From Actinophytocola sp. (lineage in GTDB: Bacteria > Actinomycetota > Actinomycetes > Mycobacteriales > Pseudonocardiaceae), in the NCBI GenBank assembly GCA_009377385.1, contig WHUD01000024.1, positions 1 through 40,334 on the forward strand: 40,334 nucleotides of DNA. The letters run 5' to 3'. Position 1 is the stretch's first letter. Each line of letters opens with the position of its first letter. Shown here piece by piece: positions 1 through 9,538 of this stretch. Position numbers and translations under genes: made by a program. The notes beneath the pieces were generated by a model. The model did not search any database. It was not told the DNA's origin and saw nothing but the letters and a program-made list of their open reading frames with translations.

Positions 1-814
1 CTCCGGCATGATGGACTGCAAGAAGGCGCTTGAGGAGAACGACGGCGACTTCGACAAGGCCGTCGAGTTCCTGCGCATCAAGGGCGCCAAGGACGTCGGC
101 AAGCGGGCCGAGCGGGCCACCGCGGAGGGCCTCGTCGCCGGTGGCGGCGGCGCGCTGATCGAGCTGAACTCGGAGACCGACTTCGTCGCCAAGAACGACG
201 AGTTCGTCGCGCTCGCCGACAAGATCGTCGAGGTGACGCGCACCGTCAAGGCCACAGACGTCGAGCAGGTCAAGGCGGCTGAGCTGGACAGTGGGGGCAC
301 CCCCGCCAAGGAGGGCGTAGCCGGCGGGGGAGGCACGGTTGACGCCGCGATCCAGGCGCTGTCGGCCAAGATCGGCGAGAAGCTGGAGCTGAAGAAGGCC
401 ACGTACTTCGACGGCACCGTGGAGACCTACCTGCACCGCAGGGGCGCCGGTCTGCCGCCCGCCGTCGGTGTGCTCGTGGAGTACACGGGCGAAGGCGAGG
501 CGGCGGCTGAGGCCGCGCGCGGTGCCGCGATGCAGGTGGCCGCGCTGCGGGCGAAGTACCTCTCCCGCGACGACGTCCCCGCCGACATCGTCGAGAAGGA
601 GAAGAGCATCGCCGAGCAGACGGCGAAGGAGGAGGGCAAGCCGGAGCGTGCCCTTCCCAAGATCGTCGAGGGCAAGGTCAACGCCTACTACAAGGACAAC
701 GTGCTGCTGGAGCAGCCGTCGGTGACCGACAACAAGAAGACCGTCAAGCAGCTGCTTGACGAGGCGGGCGCCACGGTCACGCGGTTCGCGCGGTTCGAGG
801 TCGGCCAGGCCTGA
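1..814 (+). CDS. tsf: Elongation factor Ts, 5'-truncated by the window edge
   Basis: EF-Ts is the guanine-nucleotide exchange factor that recycles EF-Tu during translation elongation in the cytoplasm. The reading frame is already open at base 2, and the first visible residues ([12 protein letters not shown]) belong to the conserved UBA-like N-terminal domain, so about 18-20 residues including the true start lie left of the window. The core follows: the [15 protein letters not shown] stretch near residue 55, which contacts EF-Tu, and then the coiled-coil and dimerisation part. The end matches the family, with [12 protein letters not shown] just before TGA. A strong hairpin lies directly downstream. 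The upstream neighbour is expected to be rpsB, but that is outside the window. The ATG ATG at base 8 is internal and not the start. Confidence 0.97.
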   Translation, partial: SGMMDCKKALEENDGDFDKAVEFLRIKGAKDVGKRAERATAEGLVAGGGGALIELNSETDFVAKNDEFVALADKIVEVTRTVKATDVEQVKAAELDSGGTPAKEGVAGGGGTVDAAIQALSAKIGEKLELKKATYFDGTVETYLHRRGAGLPPAVGVLVEYTGEGEAAAEAARGAAMQVAALRAKYLSRDDVPADIVEKEKSIAEQTAKEEGKPERALPKIVEGKVNAYYKDNVLLEQPSVTDNKKTVKQLLDEAGATVTRFARFEVGQA

Positions 815-851
815 ACCGGTGACCACAGCGCGGTGGGCCGTTGAGTAACGT

Positions 852-888
852 TTGTGCCCCGTCCCCGAGCATTGGGGGCGGGGCACAA
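852..888 (+). terminator. Strong hairpin between tsf and pyrH
   Basis: Bases 852-866 and 874-888 form a 15-bp stem (one G-U pair) around a 7-base loop; the outer arm reads TTGTGCCCCG. It sits 37 bases after the tsf stop and 34 bases before the pyrH start. It has no long T-run, as is usual in actinobacteria. It probably ends or attenuates the rpsB-tsf transcript, so pyrH-frr may depend on partial readthrough or on a promoter I cannot identify. Confidence 0.75.
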
Positions 889-922
889 TTGTGAACGGGG
901 TCGGGCGAGCACGGGAGGAAGC

Positions 923-1675
923 GTGACGACAGATCAGCCCACTGGCTACCGGCGAGTTCTGCTCAAGCTGGGTGGCGAGATGTTCGGCGGGGGGCAGGTC
1001 GGTGTCGACCCCGACGTCGTGCACGACGTGGCCCGCCAGATCGCCGACGTCGTCCGCAGTGGCGTCCAGATCGCGGTTGTGATCGGCGGCGGTAACTTCT
1101 TCCGGGGCGCTGAGCTCCAACAACGTGGCATGGACCGGGACAGGGCCGACTACATGGGCATGCTCGGCACCGTCATGAACTGCCTCGCGCTGCAGGACTT
1201 CCTTGAGAAGGAAGGCGTGCCGACCAGGGTGCAGACCGCGATCACCATGGGCCAGGTCGCCGAGCCCTACATCCCCCGTAAGGCGGAACGTCACCTCGAG
1301 AAGGGGCGCGTGGTGATCTTCGGCGGCGGCGCGGGTCTGCCGTACTTCTCGACGGACACCACCGCGGCGCAGCGCGCGCTGGAGATCGGTTGCGACGTCG
1401 TGCTGATGGCCAAAGCCGTCGACGGCGTCTACACGGCCGACCCGAGGACCGACCCCGACGCGACGATGTACGACACCATCACCCATGCCGAGGCGCTGGA
1501 GAAGGGGCTCAAGGTCGCCGACTCGACCGCGTTCTCGCTGTGCATGGACAACAAGATGCCCATTATCGTGTTCAATCTCTTGACGGAGGGCAACATCGCT
1601 CGCGCGGTGCGCGGTGAGAGGATCGGCACGCTTGTCGCGACCCCGGCGACACCGGTGCCCGCATCAAGGGGCTGA
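923..1675 (+). CDS. pyrH: UMP kinase
   Basis: Phosphorylates UMP to UDP with ATP, the second step of pyrimidine nucleotide supply, as a cytoplasmic homohexamer. The 250-residue product has the amino-acid-kinase fold: an N-terminal [12 protein letters not shown] phosphate-binding strand-loop, GGGNFFRG near residue 57, the MGMLGTVMN segment, and the C-terminal nucleotide-binding part with [15 protein letters not shown]. The GTG at 923 is chosen because GGAGGA lies just upstream and because the in-frame sequence further upstream (from 854) runs through the terminator hairpin and is not conserved-looking. It is followed after 37 bases by frr on the same strand, the usual tsf-pyrH-frr order. Length is typical for the family. 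Confidence 0.97.
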   Translation: MTTDQPTGYRRVLLKLGGEMFGGGQVGVDPDVVHDVARQIADVVRSGVQIAVVIGGGNFFRGAELQQRGMDRDRADYMGMLGTVMNCLALQDFLEKEGVPTRVQTAITMGQVAEPYIPRKAERHLEKGRVVIFGGGAGLPYFSTDTTAAQRALEIGCDVVLMAKAVDGVYTADPRTDPDATMYDTITHAEALEKGLKVADSTAFSLCMDNKMPIIVFNLLTEGNIARAVRGERIGTLVATPATPVPASRG

Positions 1676-1712
1676 CAAGACCAAGCCACAGCACGAGCCG
1701 CAAGGAGTAACC

Positions 1713-2270
1713 GTGATCGACGAGACCCTCCTCTATGCCGAGGAGAAGATGGAAAAGGCGGTGTCCGTCGCCAAGGAAGACCTCGCCTCGGTGCGGACGG
1801 GACGCGCGACGCCCGCGATGTTCTCGCGGATCACCGTGGAGTACTACGGCGCGCCGACCCCGCTCAACCAGCTCGCCGGGATCAACATCCCTGAGGCGCG
1901 CATGGCGGTCATCAAGCCGTACGACGCCACGCAGCTAGATGCCATTGAACGTGCCATCCGCGACTCCGACCTCGGCGTCAACCCGAGCAACGACGGCACC
2001 ATCATCCGCGTGAACATCCCGCAGCTCACCGAGGAGCGCCGTCGCGAGATGGTCAAGGTCGCCAAGTCCAAGGGCGAGGACGCCAAGATCTCCATCCGCA
2101 GCGTGCGCCGCAAGGCAAAGGAGGAGCTGGAGCGGCTCGGCAAGGAAGGCGAGGTCGGCGAGGACGACGTCACCCGCGCTGAGAAGGAGCTGCAGAACCT
2201 CACCGACACCTACGTGCACCAGGTCGAGGACCTGGTCAAGCACAAAGAGACCGAGTTGCTTGAGGTCTAG
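1713..2270 (+). CDS. frr: Ribosome recycling factor
   Basis: RRF splits post-termination ribosomes together with EF-G. The product is 185 residues, the standard length. It shows the three-helix-bundle domain I (start [18 protein letters not shown], with [11 protein letters not shown] near residue 28), the small domain II with the [12 protein letters not shown] strand, and the conserved C-terminal helix ending near [15 protein letters not shown] at 1713 is preceded by AAGGAG at good spacing; an open frame reaching back to 1614 overlaps pyrH and has no support. It is probably co-transcribed with pyrH upstream and cdsA, which begins 6 bases after its stop. Confidence 0.97.
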   Translation: MIDETLLYAEEKMEKAVSVAKEDLASVRTGRATPAMFSRITVEYYGAPTPLNQLAGINIPEARMAVIKPYDATQLDAIERAIRDSDLGVNPSNDGTIIRVNIPQLTEERRREMVKVAKSKGEDAKISIRSVRRKAKEELERLGKEGEVGEDDVTRAEKELQNLTDTYVHQVEDLVKHKETELLEV

Positions 2271-2276
2271 GGGCCA

Positions 2277-3143
2277 GTGTGGGCGATCAGGGCGGGGCGG
2301 CGCGTGGATGAACCTGCGGTGAGCGAACCTGAGAAGGTCTCGCGCGCAGGCAGGAACCTGCCCGCCGCGATCGTCGTTGGCGTCCTGCTTGGCGCTGGCA
2401 TCCTGCTCTCGCTGCTCGCGGTGCGGCATGTGTTCATCGGCGTCGTCGCGGTCTCGCTCGGGGTGGGCATGTTCGAACTGGCGACGGCGTTGCGTGCGGC
2501 GGCGGGCATCCGGATCCCGCTCATTCCGGTGCTGGTTGGCGGACAGGCGATGATGTGGCTGGTGTGGCCGTTCGGGCTGGAGGCCGCCGTGGTCGCTCTC
2601 GCGGGGACGCTGCTGCTGTCGCTGCTGTGGCGGCTGCCTGGCGGAGCCGAGGGTTACGTCCGCGACGTCTCAGCCACCGCGCTCGCGCTGGGGTACGTGC
2701 CGCTGTGCGGGGTGTTCGCGGTGATGCTGGTGCTGCCAGCGGACGGCGTCGCGCGGGTGCTGGCGTTCCTACTCGGCGTGGTCGCATCCGACGTCGGGGG
2801 CTACGCGGCCGGGGTGCTCAGGGGCAGGCATCCGATGGCGCCCAGCATCAGCCCGAAGAAGAGCTGGGAGGGCTTCGCCGGGTCGATGACGGCGGGCATC
2901 GTCGTCGGAGCGCTCACGATTTCCCTGCTGCTCGACGGCGCTGTGTGGCAGGGCGTGCTGTTCGGCGCGGCGCTCGTGCTGACGGCGACGCTGGGGGACC
3001 TGGTCGAATCGCTGATCAAACGCGATCTGGGGATCAAGGACATGGGGGATCTGCTGCCCGGCCACGGCGGCATGATGGACCGGCTCGACTCGCTGCTGCC
3101 GTCGGTCGTGGTGTCCTGGGTGTTGCTGACGGTCTTCGTGTAG
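2277..3143 (+). CDS. cdsA: Phosphatidate cytidylyltransferase (CDP-diacylglycerol synthase)
   Basis: Converts phosphatidic acid and CTP into CDP-diacylglycerol, the precursor of phosphatidylinositol, cardiolipin and phosphatidylethanolamine, in the cytoplasmic membrane. The protein (about 288 residues) has roughly seven to eight hydrophobic segments starting near residue 30. Its C-terminus carries the CTP-transferase signature: SPKKSWEGFAG near residue 200, then GDLVESLIKRDLGIKDMGDLLPGHGGMMDRLDS, with the acidic residues that bind metal. The start is uncertain: GTG at 2277, 2304 or 2319 are all in frame and none has a strong ribosome site. It follows frr by 6 bases and is probably translated from the same message. 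It meets the next gene tail to tail with a 9-base gap. Confidence 0.95.
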   Translation: MWAIRAGRRVDEPAVSEPEKVSRAGRNLPAAIVVGVLLGAGILLSLLAVRHVFIGVVAVSLGVGMFELATALRAAAGIRIPLIPVLVGGQAMMWLVWPFGLEAAVVALAGTLLLSLLWRLPGGAEGYVRDVSATALALGYVPLCGVFAVMLVLPADGVARVLAFLLGVVASDVGGYAAGVLRGRHPMAPSISPKKSWEGFAGSMTAGIVVGALTISLLLDGAVWQGVLFGAALVLTATLGDLVESLIKRDLGIKDMGDLLPGHGGMMDRLDSLLPSVVVSWVLLTVFV

Positions 3144-3152
3144 CGGTGGCAG

Positions 3153-3971
3153 TCAGTCGTCGTAAGGGTCCTCGACTTCGGCGCGCCAGTCCGGGTCGGG
3201 CCTTGTGCGGTCGGTGATGGCGAACCGTGCGCCGCTGGGGTCTTCGAGTACGGCTGCGCGGCCGAATCCGGTGTCGAACGGCGGAAGGATGACCGTGCCG
3301 CCGAGCGATGCCGCCCGCGCGGTGAGGGCGTCCGTACCCCACTGTGGGTCCGCGCCGAGGTAGATGAGCCAGTGTGGCGGTGTGGTGGGGCGGTACTCGC
3401 CGCCCATGACGTTGCGGTACAGGATCGGCTCGTCGAGGCGCCACTCGACGTAGTCGATGCCCGGGGCGTAGCCGATCTGGCGGCTGGTGAGCCCGAACAG
3501 GGTGGGGTAGAAGCCGTCGGCAGCCTCGCCGTCCCAGGTGTTGAGGTCGGCCGCGCTGAACATTCCGGGCCGATCGGTACCGAACGTCCAGCCGTCCGGC
3601 GTCTCCCAGAGCACGCACACCGCGCCTGACGGATCCTGGACGTGCGCGATACTGCCCCTGCCCGGGATGTCGACCGGGTTGAGGAGCACCGAGCCGCCGA
3701 GGCTGGCGGCCCAGCCGACCGCGCTGCGCACGTTGGCGACGGCGAGGTGGAGCAGCCACGCCGGCTGCTGGTTCGGCAGTACGCGGTACAGCCCGGCCAC
3801 TGGCGTGCCATTGAGGCTCGCGAGGGTGTAGTTGCCGGTCGCCGGGTCGGGTTTGCTGTGGTAGCGCCAGCCGAATAGCCCGGTGTAGAACGCCTGTGCC
3901 GATGGTACGTCCAAGGTGGCGAGTTCGATCCAGCAGGGGATGCCAGGGACGGGGTGTGTCGCGTGGGTCAT
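3153..3971 (-). CDS. VOC (glyoxalase/bleomycin-resistance fold) family protein, two domains
   Basis: The product of 272 residues contains two vicinal-oxygen-chelate modules. The first begins [23 protein letters not shown] near residue 11 and ends near residue 125 in [11 protein letters not shown]. The second runs to a matching [12 protein letters not shown] near residue 255. Proteins of this type bind a small ligand or metal between paired modules; the substrate cannot be deduced here, and metal ligands are not obviously complete in both halves. ATG at 3971 is preceded by GGAGGA, so the longer open frame back to 4028 is rejected. It lies on the minus strand between cdsA (convergent) and rlmN (divergent), so it is its own transcription unit. 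Confidence 0.88.
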   Translation of the reverse strand: MTHATHPVPGIPCWIELATLDVPSAQAFYTGLFGWRYHSKPDPATGNYTLASLNGTPVAGLYRVLPNQQPAWLLHLAVANVRSAVGWAASLGGSVLLNPVDIPGRGSIAHVQDPSGAVCVLWETPDGWTFGTDRPGMFSAADLNTWDGEAADGFYPTLFGLTSRQIGYAPGIDYVEWRLDEPILYRNVMGGEYRPTTPPHWLIYLGADPQWGTDALTARAASLGGTVILPPFDTGFGRAAVLEDPSGARFAITDRTRPDPDWRAEVEDPYDD

Positions 3972-4083
3972 GGGGCGGGTCCTCCACCTGGCATCCTGCC
4001 CCTGCGCGGCGGTACGGACCAGGGCCATGTGGCAAACGCCAGCTGAAGATCACAGCGGCGGCCGTGGGACACTGGTAGACGCT

Positions 4084-5205
4084 ATGACTGCCCTCCCGCT
4101 GGTTTTCGACGCTCCCCGCCGCAGCATGCCGCCCAGGCACCTGGCCGACCTCACGGCCGCCGAGCGCGCTGACGCCGTCGCCGAGCTCGGTGAGAAGCCG
4201 TTTCGGGCCAAGCAGTTGTCGCACCACTACTTCTCCCGGCTTACCGTCGACCCAGCGGAGATGACCGACATCCCAGCGGCGTCGCGAGAGCGGTTGGTGT
4301 CCGAGCTTATGCCGCCGCTGTTGACCGACGTACGGGCGATCTCGTGCGATGAGGGCACGACGCGCAAGACATTGTGGCGGGCGCACGACGGCACGCTGCT
4401 CGAGAGCGTGCTGATGCGCTATCCGGACCGTGCGACGTTGTGTATCTCCAGTCAGGCAGGCTGCGGCATGGCGTGTCCGTTCTGCGCGACCGGCCAGGGC
4501 GGGCTGGAACGGAACATGTCTACGGCGGAGATCGTCGACCAGGTGCGCTCAGCCGCTGCGGTGATGCGCGACGGACTCATGCCCGGTCCCGACGGCGAGC
4601 CCGCCGAAGGCCGACTGTCGAACATCGTGTTCATGGGCATGGGGGAGCCGCTGGCGAACTACAAGCGCGTGCTCGCTGCCGTGCGACGGATCACGGCACC
4701 AGCACCGGAAGGCCTGGGGATCTCGCAGCGTTCGGTCACGGTGTCCACGGTCGGGCTGGCCCCCGCGATCCGGCGGCTGGCGGACGAGGGACTGCAGGTG
4801 CGGCTGGCGGTGTCGCTGCATACTCCGGACGACGAGCTGCGCGACACTCTGGTCCCGGTGAACGACCGGTGGCCGGTGGCCGAGGTGTTGGACGCGGCAC
4901 GGTACTACCTGGAGCGGACCGGACGCCGGGTGTCGATCGAATACGCGTTGATCAGGGACATGAACGACCAACCGTGGCGGGCGGACCTGTTGGCCTCGCG
5001 GCTGCGCGAGCACTTGGGCCACCTCGTGCACGTGAACGTGATACCGCTGAACCCGACGCCTGGCTCGAAGTGGGATGCCAGCCCGAAGCCGGTGGAGCGG
5101 GAGTTCGTGCGCCGGGTGAACGCCGGTGGTGTGGCATGCACGGTGCGGGATACGCGAGGGCAGGAAATCGCCGCCGCATGTGGGCAGTTGGCTGGGGCGG
5201 ACTGA
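4084..5205 (+). CDS. rlmN: 23S rRNA (adenine-2503-C2) methyltransferase, radical SAM
   Basis: Methylates C2 of A2503 in 23S rRNA and A37 in some tRNAs by radical-SAM chemistry. With the ATG at 4084 the protein has 373 residues, close to the mycobacterial homologue. The iron-sulfur motif CxxxCxxC is Cys127, Cys131 and Cys134 (in [13 protein letters not shown]). Cys120 sits seven residues before it, where the general-base cysteine of the family is found. The methyl-carrying cysteine is Cys352 in [17 protein letters not shown] near residue 182 and the VSLHTP strand are also conserved. No good ribosome site precedes the start, so it may be leaderless; an open frame extends back to 3916 but overlaps the divergent gene's leader. 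It converges on the DUF2631 gene. Confidence 0.96.
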   Translation: MTALPLVFDAPRRSMPPRHLADLTAAERADAVAELGEKPFRAKQLSHHYFSRLTVDPAEMTDIPAASRERLVSELMPPLLTDVRAISCDEGTTRKTLWRAHDGTLLESVLMRYPDRATLCISSQAGCGMACPFCATGQGGLERNMSTAEIVDQVRSAAAVMRDGLMPGPDGEPAEGRLSNIVFMGMGEPLANYKRVLAAVRRITAPAPEGLGISQRSVTVSTVGLAPAIRRLADEGLQVRLAVSLHTPDDELRDTLVPVNDRWPVAEVLDAARYYLERTGRRVSIEYALIRDMNDQPWRADLLASRLREHLGHLVHVNVIPLNPTPGSKWDASPKPVEREFVRRVNAGGVACTVRDTRGQEIAAACGQLAGAD

Positions 5206-5275
5206 AACTTATCCCGCAACCGGCGCTTTCGGTTCACATATCCGCGAGGAACAGGAACGCTGGTTTAGCCGGGCT

Positions 5276-5533
5276 TCATCGACGCCAGGACAATCGCCGT
5301 CGACGGATGTCTGCCACCAACGCGCCGATGATCGACACGGCGATACCGACCAGCCAGAGGTTCTCGACGTTGCCTTCGTGGTTGCCGATGAGCATCGCGA
5401 GCAGGATGACGACGATCGTCCAGCCCATGGCCTGTGTCGCCTTGGGGAAGGTGCCGTGCCAGCCCCAGTCCGCTGACGGCTCGTCGCGGGGGTCGACCTG
5501 CGACTTCGTCTCGATCTGCTTCGTCGGCGCCAC
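5276..5533 (-). CDS. DUF2631 family small membrane protein
   Basis: An 85-residue protein with a hydrophilic N-terminus (about 35 residues, containing DPRDEPSADWGWHG), two predicted transmembrane helices (about residues 38-50 and 58-73) and a basic tail RRRRLSWRR. This is the pattern of DUF2631, a family restricted to actinobacteria and often found near dxr and rlmN; its function is unknown. The GTG start at 5533 has AAGGAG five bases upstream. It is divergent from dxr and convergent with rlmN. The positive-inside tail suggests that the C-terminus is cytoplasmic. Family assignment is from recognition of the sequence pattern, without a database search. Confidence 0.82.
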   Translation of the reverse strand: MAPTKQIETKSQVDPRDEPSADWGWHGTFPKATQAMGWTIVVILLAMLIGNHEGNVENLWLVGIAVSIIGALVADIRRRRLSWRR

Positions 5534-5662
5534 GATTACTCCTTCTGCGTCACGTCACAGTGGTGGGCACTAGGCGCCGCATGCGCCAGTTCACCTACCC
5601 GGCGTCGATGATTACACACCGCTCGTACCGGCTTCGCAGGGCATCGGCGAGAATGGGATGCG

Positions 5663-6925
5663 ATGAGCACTCCCGCCACCCACGGCGACCCCAGCCACCG
5701 CGACCGCAACGCCCGGGACAGCGCCGACACCGACACCCGCTCCGTCCTCGTGCTCGGCTCCACCGGATCTATCGGCACCCAGGCGCTCGACGTCGCCGCC
5801 CGGAACCCGCACCGGTTCCGCATCGCGGGCCTCGCGGCAGGCGGTTCGGACCCCGCCATGCTGGCGGAACAGGCCATCACCCATGGTGTCGACGCCATCG
5901 CCGTCGTCCGGCCGACCGCGCTGGAAGACGTCCAGCTCGCCCTCTACACCGAGGCGCAACGCCGGGGCTACTCGCGTGGCGAGTTCGCCCTGCCCCGGGT
6001 GTTCGCCGGAGCAGACGCCGTCACCGAGCTCATCGACGCCGTCAGGGCAGCCGTCGTCCTCAACGGCATGCCGGGCTCCCAAGGCCTCGCGCCCACCCTC
6101 AAAGCCCTGGACACCGGCGCGACGCTCGCCCTCGCGAACAAAGAGTCCCTGGTCGCTGGTGGCCCGCTGGTGACAGCGGCCGCAGCGCCGGGGCAGATCG
6201 TGCCGGTCGACTCTGAGCACTCCGCCCTCGCCCAGGCGCTGCGCGGCGGCCGCGCGGAGGAGGTCGAGCGCCTGGTGCTGACCGCGTCTGGCGGGCCGTT
6301 CCGGGGCCGCAGCAGGGCGGAGCTGGCCGAGGTCACGCTGGAGCAGGCGCTAGCGCACCCGACCTGGGACATGGGCCCAGTCGTCACCATCAACTCCGCG
6401 ACTATGGTCAACAAGAGCCTCGAGCTCATCGAGGCCCACCTGCTCTTCGACGTCCCATACGACACCATCGACGTCGTGGTGCACCCGCAGTCGATCGTTC
6501 ACTCGATGGTGACCTTCTCCGACGGCTCCACGCTCGCCCAGGCCAGCCCACCTGACATGCGGCTACCCATCGCGCTCGCGCTGAACTGGCCGGACCGCGT
6601 ACCGGGCGCGGCCCCGGCCTGCGACTTCAGCCGCGCCGCCGAGTGGACGTTCGAGCCGCTGGACACCGAGGCGTTCCCCGCCGTCGACCTCGCCCGCCAC
6701 GCTGGCACCATCGGGGGCTGCCTGCCCGCCGTCTACAACGCCGCGAACGAGGTACTCGTCGAGGCGTTCCTAGCACAGAACACCAGCTTCACGTCAATCG
6801 TGGACACTGTGTCGAAGGTGGTGGCTGAGGCGGACGAATGGCACCGCACGCCACGCGACATCGACGACGTGCTCGCGGCCGAGACCTGGGCTCGGTCACG
6901 CGCCGCCGAGCTGGGAAGGAACTAG
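5663..6925 (+). CDS. dxr: 1-deoxy-D-xylulose 5-phosphate reductoisomerase
   Basis: Catalyses the first committed step of the non-mevalonate (MEP) pathway, rearranging and reducing DXP to MEP with NADPH. The 420-residue product shows the NADPH-binding [14 protein letters not shown] near residue 31, [12 protein letters not shown] near residue 154, the metal and substrate site [13 protein letters not shown] near residue 179, and the TASGGPFRG and [23 protein letters not shown] blocks. An N-terminal extension of about 25 hydrophilic residues precedes the Rossmann fold, so a later start cannot be excluded. The next gene starts 3 bases after the stop. Together with ispG downstream, the locus carries two MEP-pathway enzymes flanking a site-2 protease, as in Mycobacterium tuberculosis. 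Confidence 0.97.
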   Translation: MSTPATHGDPSHRDRNARDSADTDTRSVLVLGSTGSIGTQALDVAARNPHRFRIAGLAAGGSDPAMLAEQAITHGVDAIAVVRPTALEDVQLALYTEAQRRGYSRGEFALPRVFAGADAVTELIDAVRAAVVLNGMPGSQGLAPTLKALDTGATLALANKESLVAGGPLVTAAAAPGQIVPVDSEHSALAQALRGGRAEEVERLVLTASGGPFRGRSRAELAEVTLEQALAHPTWDMGPVVTINSATMVNKSLELIEAHLLFDVPYDTIDVVVHPQSIVHSMVTFSDGSTLAQASPPDMRLPIALALNWPDRVPGAAPACDFSRAAEWTFEPLDTEAFPAVDLARHAGTIGGCLPAVYNAANEVLVEAFLAQNTSFTSIVDTVSKVVAEADEWHRTPRDIDDVLAAETWARSRAAELGRN

Positions 6926-6928
6926 TAC

Positions 6929-8170
6929 GTGGATTCGAGCCTGCTCGTCTACATCTTCGGGGTGGTGCTCTTCGCGCTGGGCATCTGCGTGTCCATCGCG
7001 CTGCACGAAGCCGGGCACATGATGACGGCGAAGTGGTTCGGCATGAAGGTGCGCCGCTACTTCATCGGCTTCGGGCCCACCCTGTTCTCCTTCCGGCGGG
7101 GCCAGACCGAGTACGGCCTCAAGGCCGTCCCGCTCGGCGGCTTTTGCGACATCGCGGGCATGACCGCGCTCGACGAGGTCACACCCGAGGAGTCGCCCAA
7201 GGCGATGTGGCGCTACCCGGTGTGGAAGCGCACCGTCGTGCTCGCCGCTGGGTCGTTCACGCACTTCATCATCGGCTTCGTCGTGCTCTACCTGCTCGCG
7301 GTGAGCATGGGCCTGCCGAACATCGACGGCAGGGCGCAGATCGAGTCGCTGTCATGCGTCAAGGACGCCACCACCGAGCAGCAGTTGCGCAACTACCAGT
7401 GCGATCCCGGCGACCCCACCCCCGCTGCGGAAGCGGGCATGCGCCCCGGCGACGTCATCACCGCCGTCGGTGGCGCCGACGTCTCGGACTGGAACGACGT
7501 GCGCAGGGAGATCAGGCAAAGCTCCGGCCAGACACCCATCGAGGTGCGCCGCGACGGCGAAACCGTGCGGCTCACCGTCGACGTCGTGCAGGCCAAGCGC
7601 CCCGAGATCACCCAGCAGGCCCTTGAGCAGGGCAAAGACCCCCGCATCGTCAGCATCGGCATGATCGGCATCGGCGTGCAGTCGCAGTTCGAGTACGGCG
7701 CGCTCGACGCCCTGCCCGCGTCTACCGCGTTCACCGGCGAGATGTTCGCCAACACCTGGAGTGCGCTGTTGCAGTTCCCTGAGCGCATCCCGAAGGTGGT
7801 CGAGGCGATCTTCGGGGGCGAGCGCGACCCGAACACCCCGGTCAGCGTCGTCGGCGCCAGCCGCATCGGCGGTGAGGCTGCCGAGCGCGGGCTGTGGGAG
7901 CTGTTCCTGCTGATGCTCGCCGCGCTGAACTTCTTCGTGGGCATCTTCAACCTGCTGCCTCTGCTCCCGCTCGACGGCGGCCACATCGCGGTCACCTGGT
8001 ACGAGAAGGTGCGCGACGCCATCCGCAGACTGATGGGCAAAGCGGCCGGGGGTCCAGTGGATTATACAAAGTTGTCAGCGGTCACCATGGTGTTTGTGAT
8101 CATCGGTGGGGCAGTGGTATTGCTCACTGTGACGGCTGACATCGTGAACCCGATCCGGTTGCCGGAGTAG
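6929..8170 (+). CDS. rip1: Site-2 intramembrane metalloprotease (M50, Rip1/RseP family)
   Basis: Membrane-embedded zinc protease that cleaves anti-sigma factors and other membrane substrates in regulated intramembrane proteolysis. The 413-residue protein has the zinc motif HEAGH (His26, Glu27, His30) in the first transmembrane helix and a second helix near residue 105. A PDZ domain spans roughly residues 150-230 (AGMRPGDVITAVGG). The third metal ligand lies in NLLPLLPLDGGH (Asp349), followed by a last transmembrane helix near residue 390. GTG at 6929 has GGAAGGA upstream and lies 3 bases after dxr, suggesting one operon. Mycobacterial Rip1 acts on anti-sigma factors RskA, RslA and RsmA; substrates here are unknown. 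Confidence 0.96.
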   Translation: MDSSLLVYIFGVVLFALGICVSIALHEAGHMMTAKWFGMKVRRYFIGFGPTLFSFRRGQTEYGLKAVPLGGFCDIAGMTALDEVTPEESPKAMWRYPVWKRTVVLAAGSFTHFIIGFVVLYLLAVSMGLPNIDGRAQIESLSCVKDATTEQQLRNYQCDPGDPTPAAEAGMRPGDVITAVGGADVSDWNDVRREIRQSSGQTPIEVRRDGETVRLTVDVVQAKRPEITQQALEQGKDPRIVSIGMIGIGVQSQFEYGALDALPASTAFTGEMFANTWSALLQFPERIPKVVEAIFGGERDPNTPVSVVGASRIGGEAAERGLWELFLLMLAALNFFVGIFNLLPLLPLDGGHIAVTWYEKVRDAIRRLMGKAAGGPVDYTKLSAVTMVFVIIGGAVVLLTVTADIVNPIRLPE

Positions 8171-8221
8171 CGGTAACGTTGCAGGCGAACGCCCGTAAAG
8201 TGTGAGGAGCTTACGGATCCG

Positions 8222-9373
8222 ATGACCGTCGACCTTGGCCTTCCCGCCAGCCCTCCCCCCGTGCTCGCCGAGCGCAGGAAGACGCGCCAACTGCAGGTGG
8301 GACCGGTCGGTGTCGGCAGCGACCATCCTGTTTCGGTGCAGTCGATGACGACGACGTCGACCGCAGACGTCAACGCCACCCTGCAGCAGATCGCCGAGCT
8401 CACCGCCGCGGGCTGCGACATCGTGCGGGTGGCGTGCCCTACGTCCGACGACGCCGACGCGCTGCCCGCGATCGCGCAGAAGTCCAAGATCCCGGTGATC
8501 GCGGACATCCACTTCCAGCCGCGCTACGTTTTTGCCGCCATCGAAGCGGGCTGTGCTGCGGTGCGGGTCAATCCTGGCAACATCAAGAAGTTCGACGACC
8601 GGGTCGCCGAGATCGCTCAGGCCGCCAAAGACCACGGCACGCCGATCCGGATCGGCGTCAACGCGGGCTCGCTCGACCCACGGCTGATGGAGAAGCACGG
8701 CAAGGCCACCCCGGAGGCGCTGGCCGAGTCGGCGCTGTGGGAGGCGGGTCTGTTCGCCGAGCACGACTTCCACGACGTCAAGATCTCGGTCAAGCACCAC
8801 GACCCTGTCACCATGATCCGGGCGTACGAGATCCTCGCCGAGCAGTGTGACTACCCGCTGCACCTTGGCGTCACCGAGGCCGGCCCTGCGTTTCAGGGCA
8901 CGATCAAGTCGGCGGTCGCGTTCGGCGCGCTCTTGCGGCAGGGCATCGGTGACACCATCCGGGTGTCGCTGTCCGCGCCGCCGGTCGAGGAGGTCAAGGT
9001 CGGTGCGCAGATCCTGCAGTCGCTGAACCTTCGGCCCCGCAAGCTGGAGATCGTCTCCTGCCCATCGTGCGGGCGCGCGCAGGTCGACGTCTACAAGCTG
9101 GCCGACGAGGTCACCGCTGGCCTGGACGGCATGGAGATTCCGCTGCGGGTCGCCGTCATGGGCTGCGTCGTCAACGGGCCTGGTGAGGCGCGGGAGGCCG
9201 ACCTCGGCGTCGCGTCCGGCAACGGCAAGGGGCAGATCTTCGTCAAGGGCGAAGTCATCAAGACGGTGCCCGAGGCGCAGATCGTGGAGACCCTCATCGA
9301 GGAGGCCATGCGGATCGCCGAGGAGTCCGGCATGGACGCCGGCGATGGCTCGCCCACGGTGACGGTGAGCTGA
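8222..9373 (+). CDS. ispG: 4-hydroxy-3-methylbut-2-enyl-diphosphate synthase (GcpE)
   Basis: Reduces the cyclodiphosphate MEcPP to HMBPP in the penultimate MEP-pathway step, using an oxygen-sensitive [4Fe-4S] cluster. The 383-residue product has the TIM-barrel start ([13 protein letters not shown] near residue 39), the [11 protein letters not shown] stretch near residue 112, and the cluster cysteines Cys280, Cys283 (SCPSCGR) and Cys315 ([12 protein letters not shown]) with the catalytic Glu322. It is the short bacterial form without the plant insert. The ATG at 8222 is preceded by GAGGAG at a slightly long distance. It lies 51 bases after rip1 and is probably part of the dxr-rip1-ispG operon. 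Confidence 0.97.
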   Translation: MTVDLGLPASPPPVLAERRKTRQLQVGPVGVGSDHPVSVQSMTTTSTADVNATLQQIAELTAAGCDIVRVACPTSDDADALPAIAQKSKIPVIADIHFQPRYVFAAIEAGCAAVRVNPGNIKKFDDRVAEIAQAAKDHGTPIRIGVNAGSLDPRLMEKHGKATPEALAESALWEAGLFAEHDFHDVKISVKHHDPVTMIRAYEILAEQCDYPLHLGVTEAGPAFQGTIKSAVAFGALLRQGIGDTIRVSLSAPPVEEVKVGAQILQSLNLRPRKLEIVSCPSCGRAQVDVYKLADEVTAGLDGMEIPLRVAVMGCVVNGPGEAREADLGVASGNGKGQIFVKGEVIKTVPEAQIVETLIEEAMRIAEESGMDAGDGSPTVTVS

Positions 9374-9384
9374 CGCCGTCAGCT
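9368..9384 (+). terminator. Short hairpin at the ispG stop codon
   Basis: AGCTGAC and GTCAGCT (bases 9368-9374 and 9378-9384) pair over a 3-base loop and include the ispG stop codon. The stem is only 7 bp and lacks a T-run, so a terminator role is tentative. The rest of the 165-base gap up to 9538 holds nothing else I can support. Confidence 0.35.
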
Positions 9385-9538
9385 GGTCGCACGGACGATT
9401 CCCTCACCGCATCGGACGTCGCGGGTGACCGTGTGGCTACACCGCGTACGTCCATGACATCGTCGAGCGCGTAGGTCCACCCGTTTGCGCAGGCAGCGGC
9501 ACTAGGTATCCAGCGGAAAGTTCTGGCACGCTGGGTAC

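Noticed and set aside
3153-3971. VOC gene as an antibiotic-resistance (bleomycin or fosfomycin) determinant
   Set aside because: The fold is shared by many enzymes; nothing in the sequence or context indicates resistance.
3034-4386. A 450-codon open frame on the minus strand across the VOC gene and rlmN start
   Set aside because: Arg/Pro/Gly/His-rich composition typical of out-of-frame high-GC DNA; it overlaps two well-supported genes.
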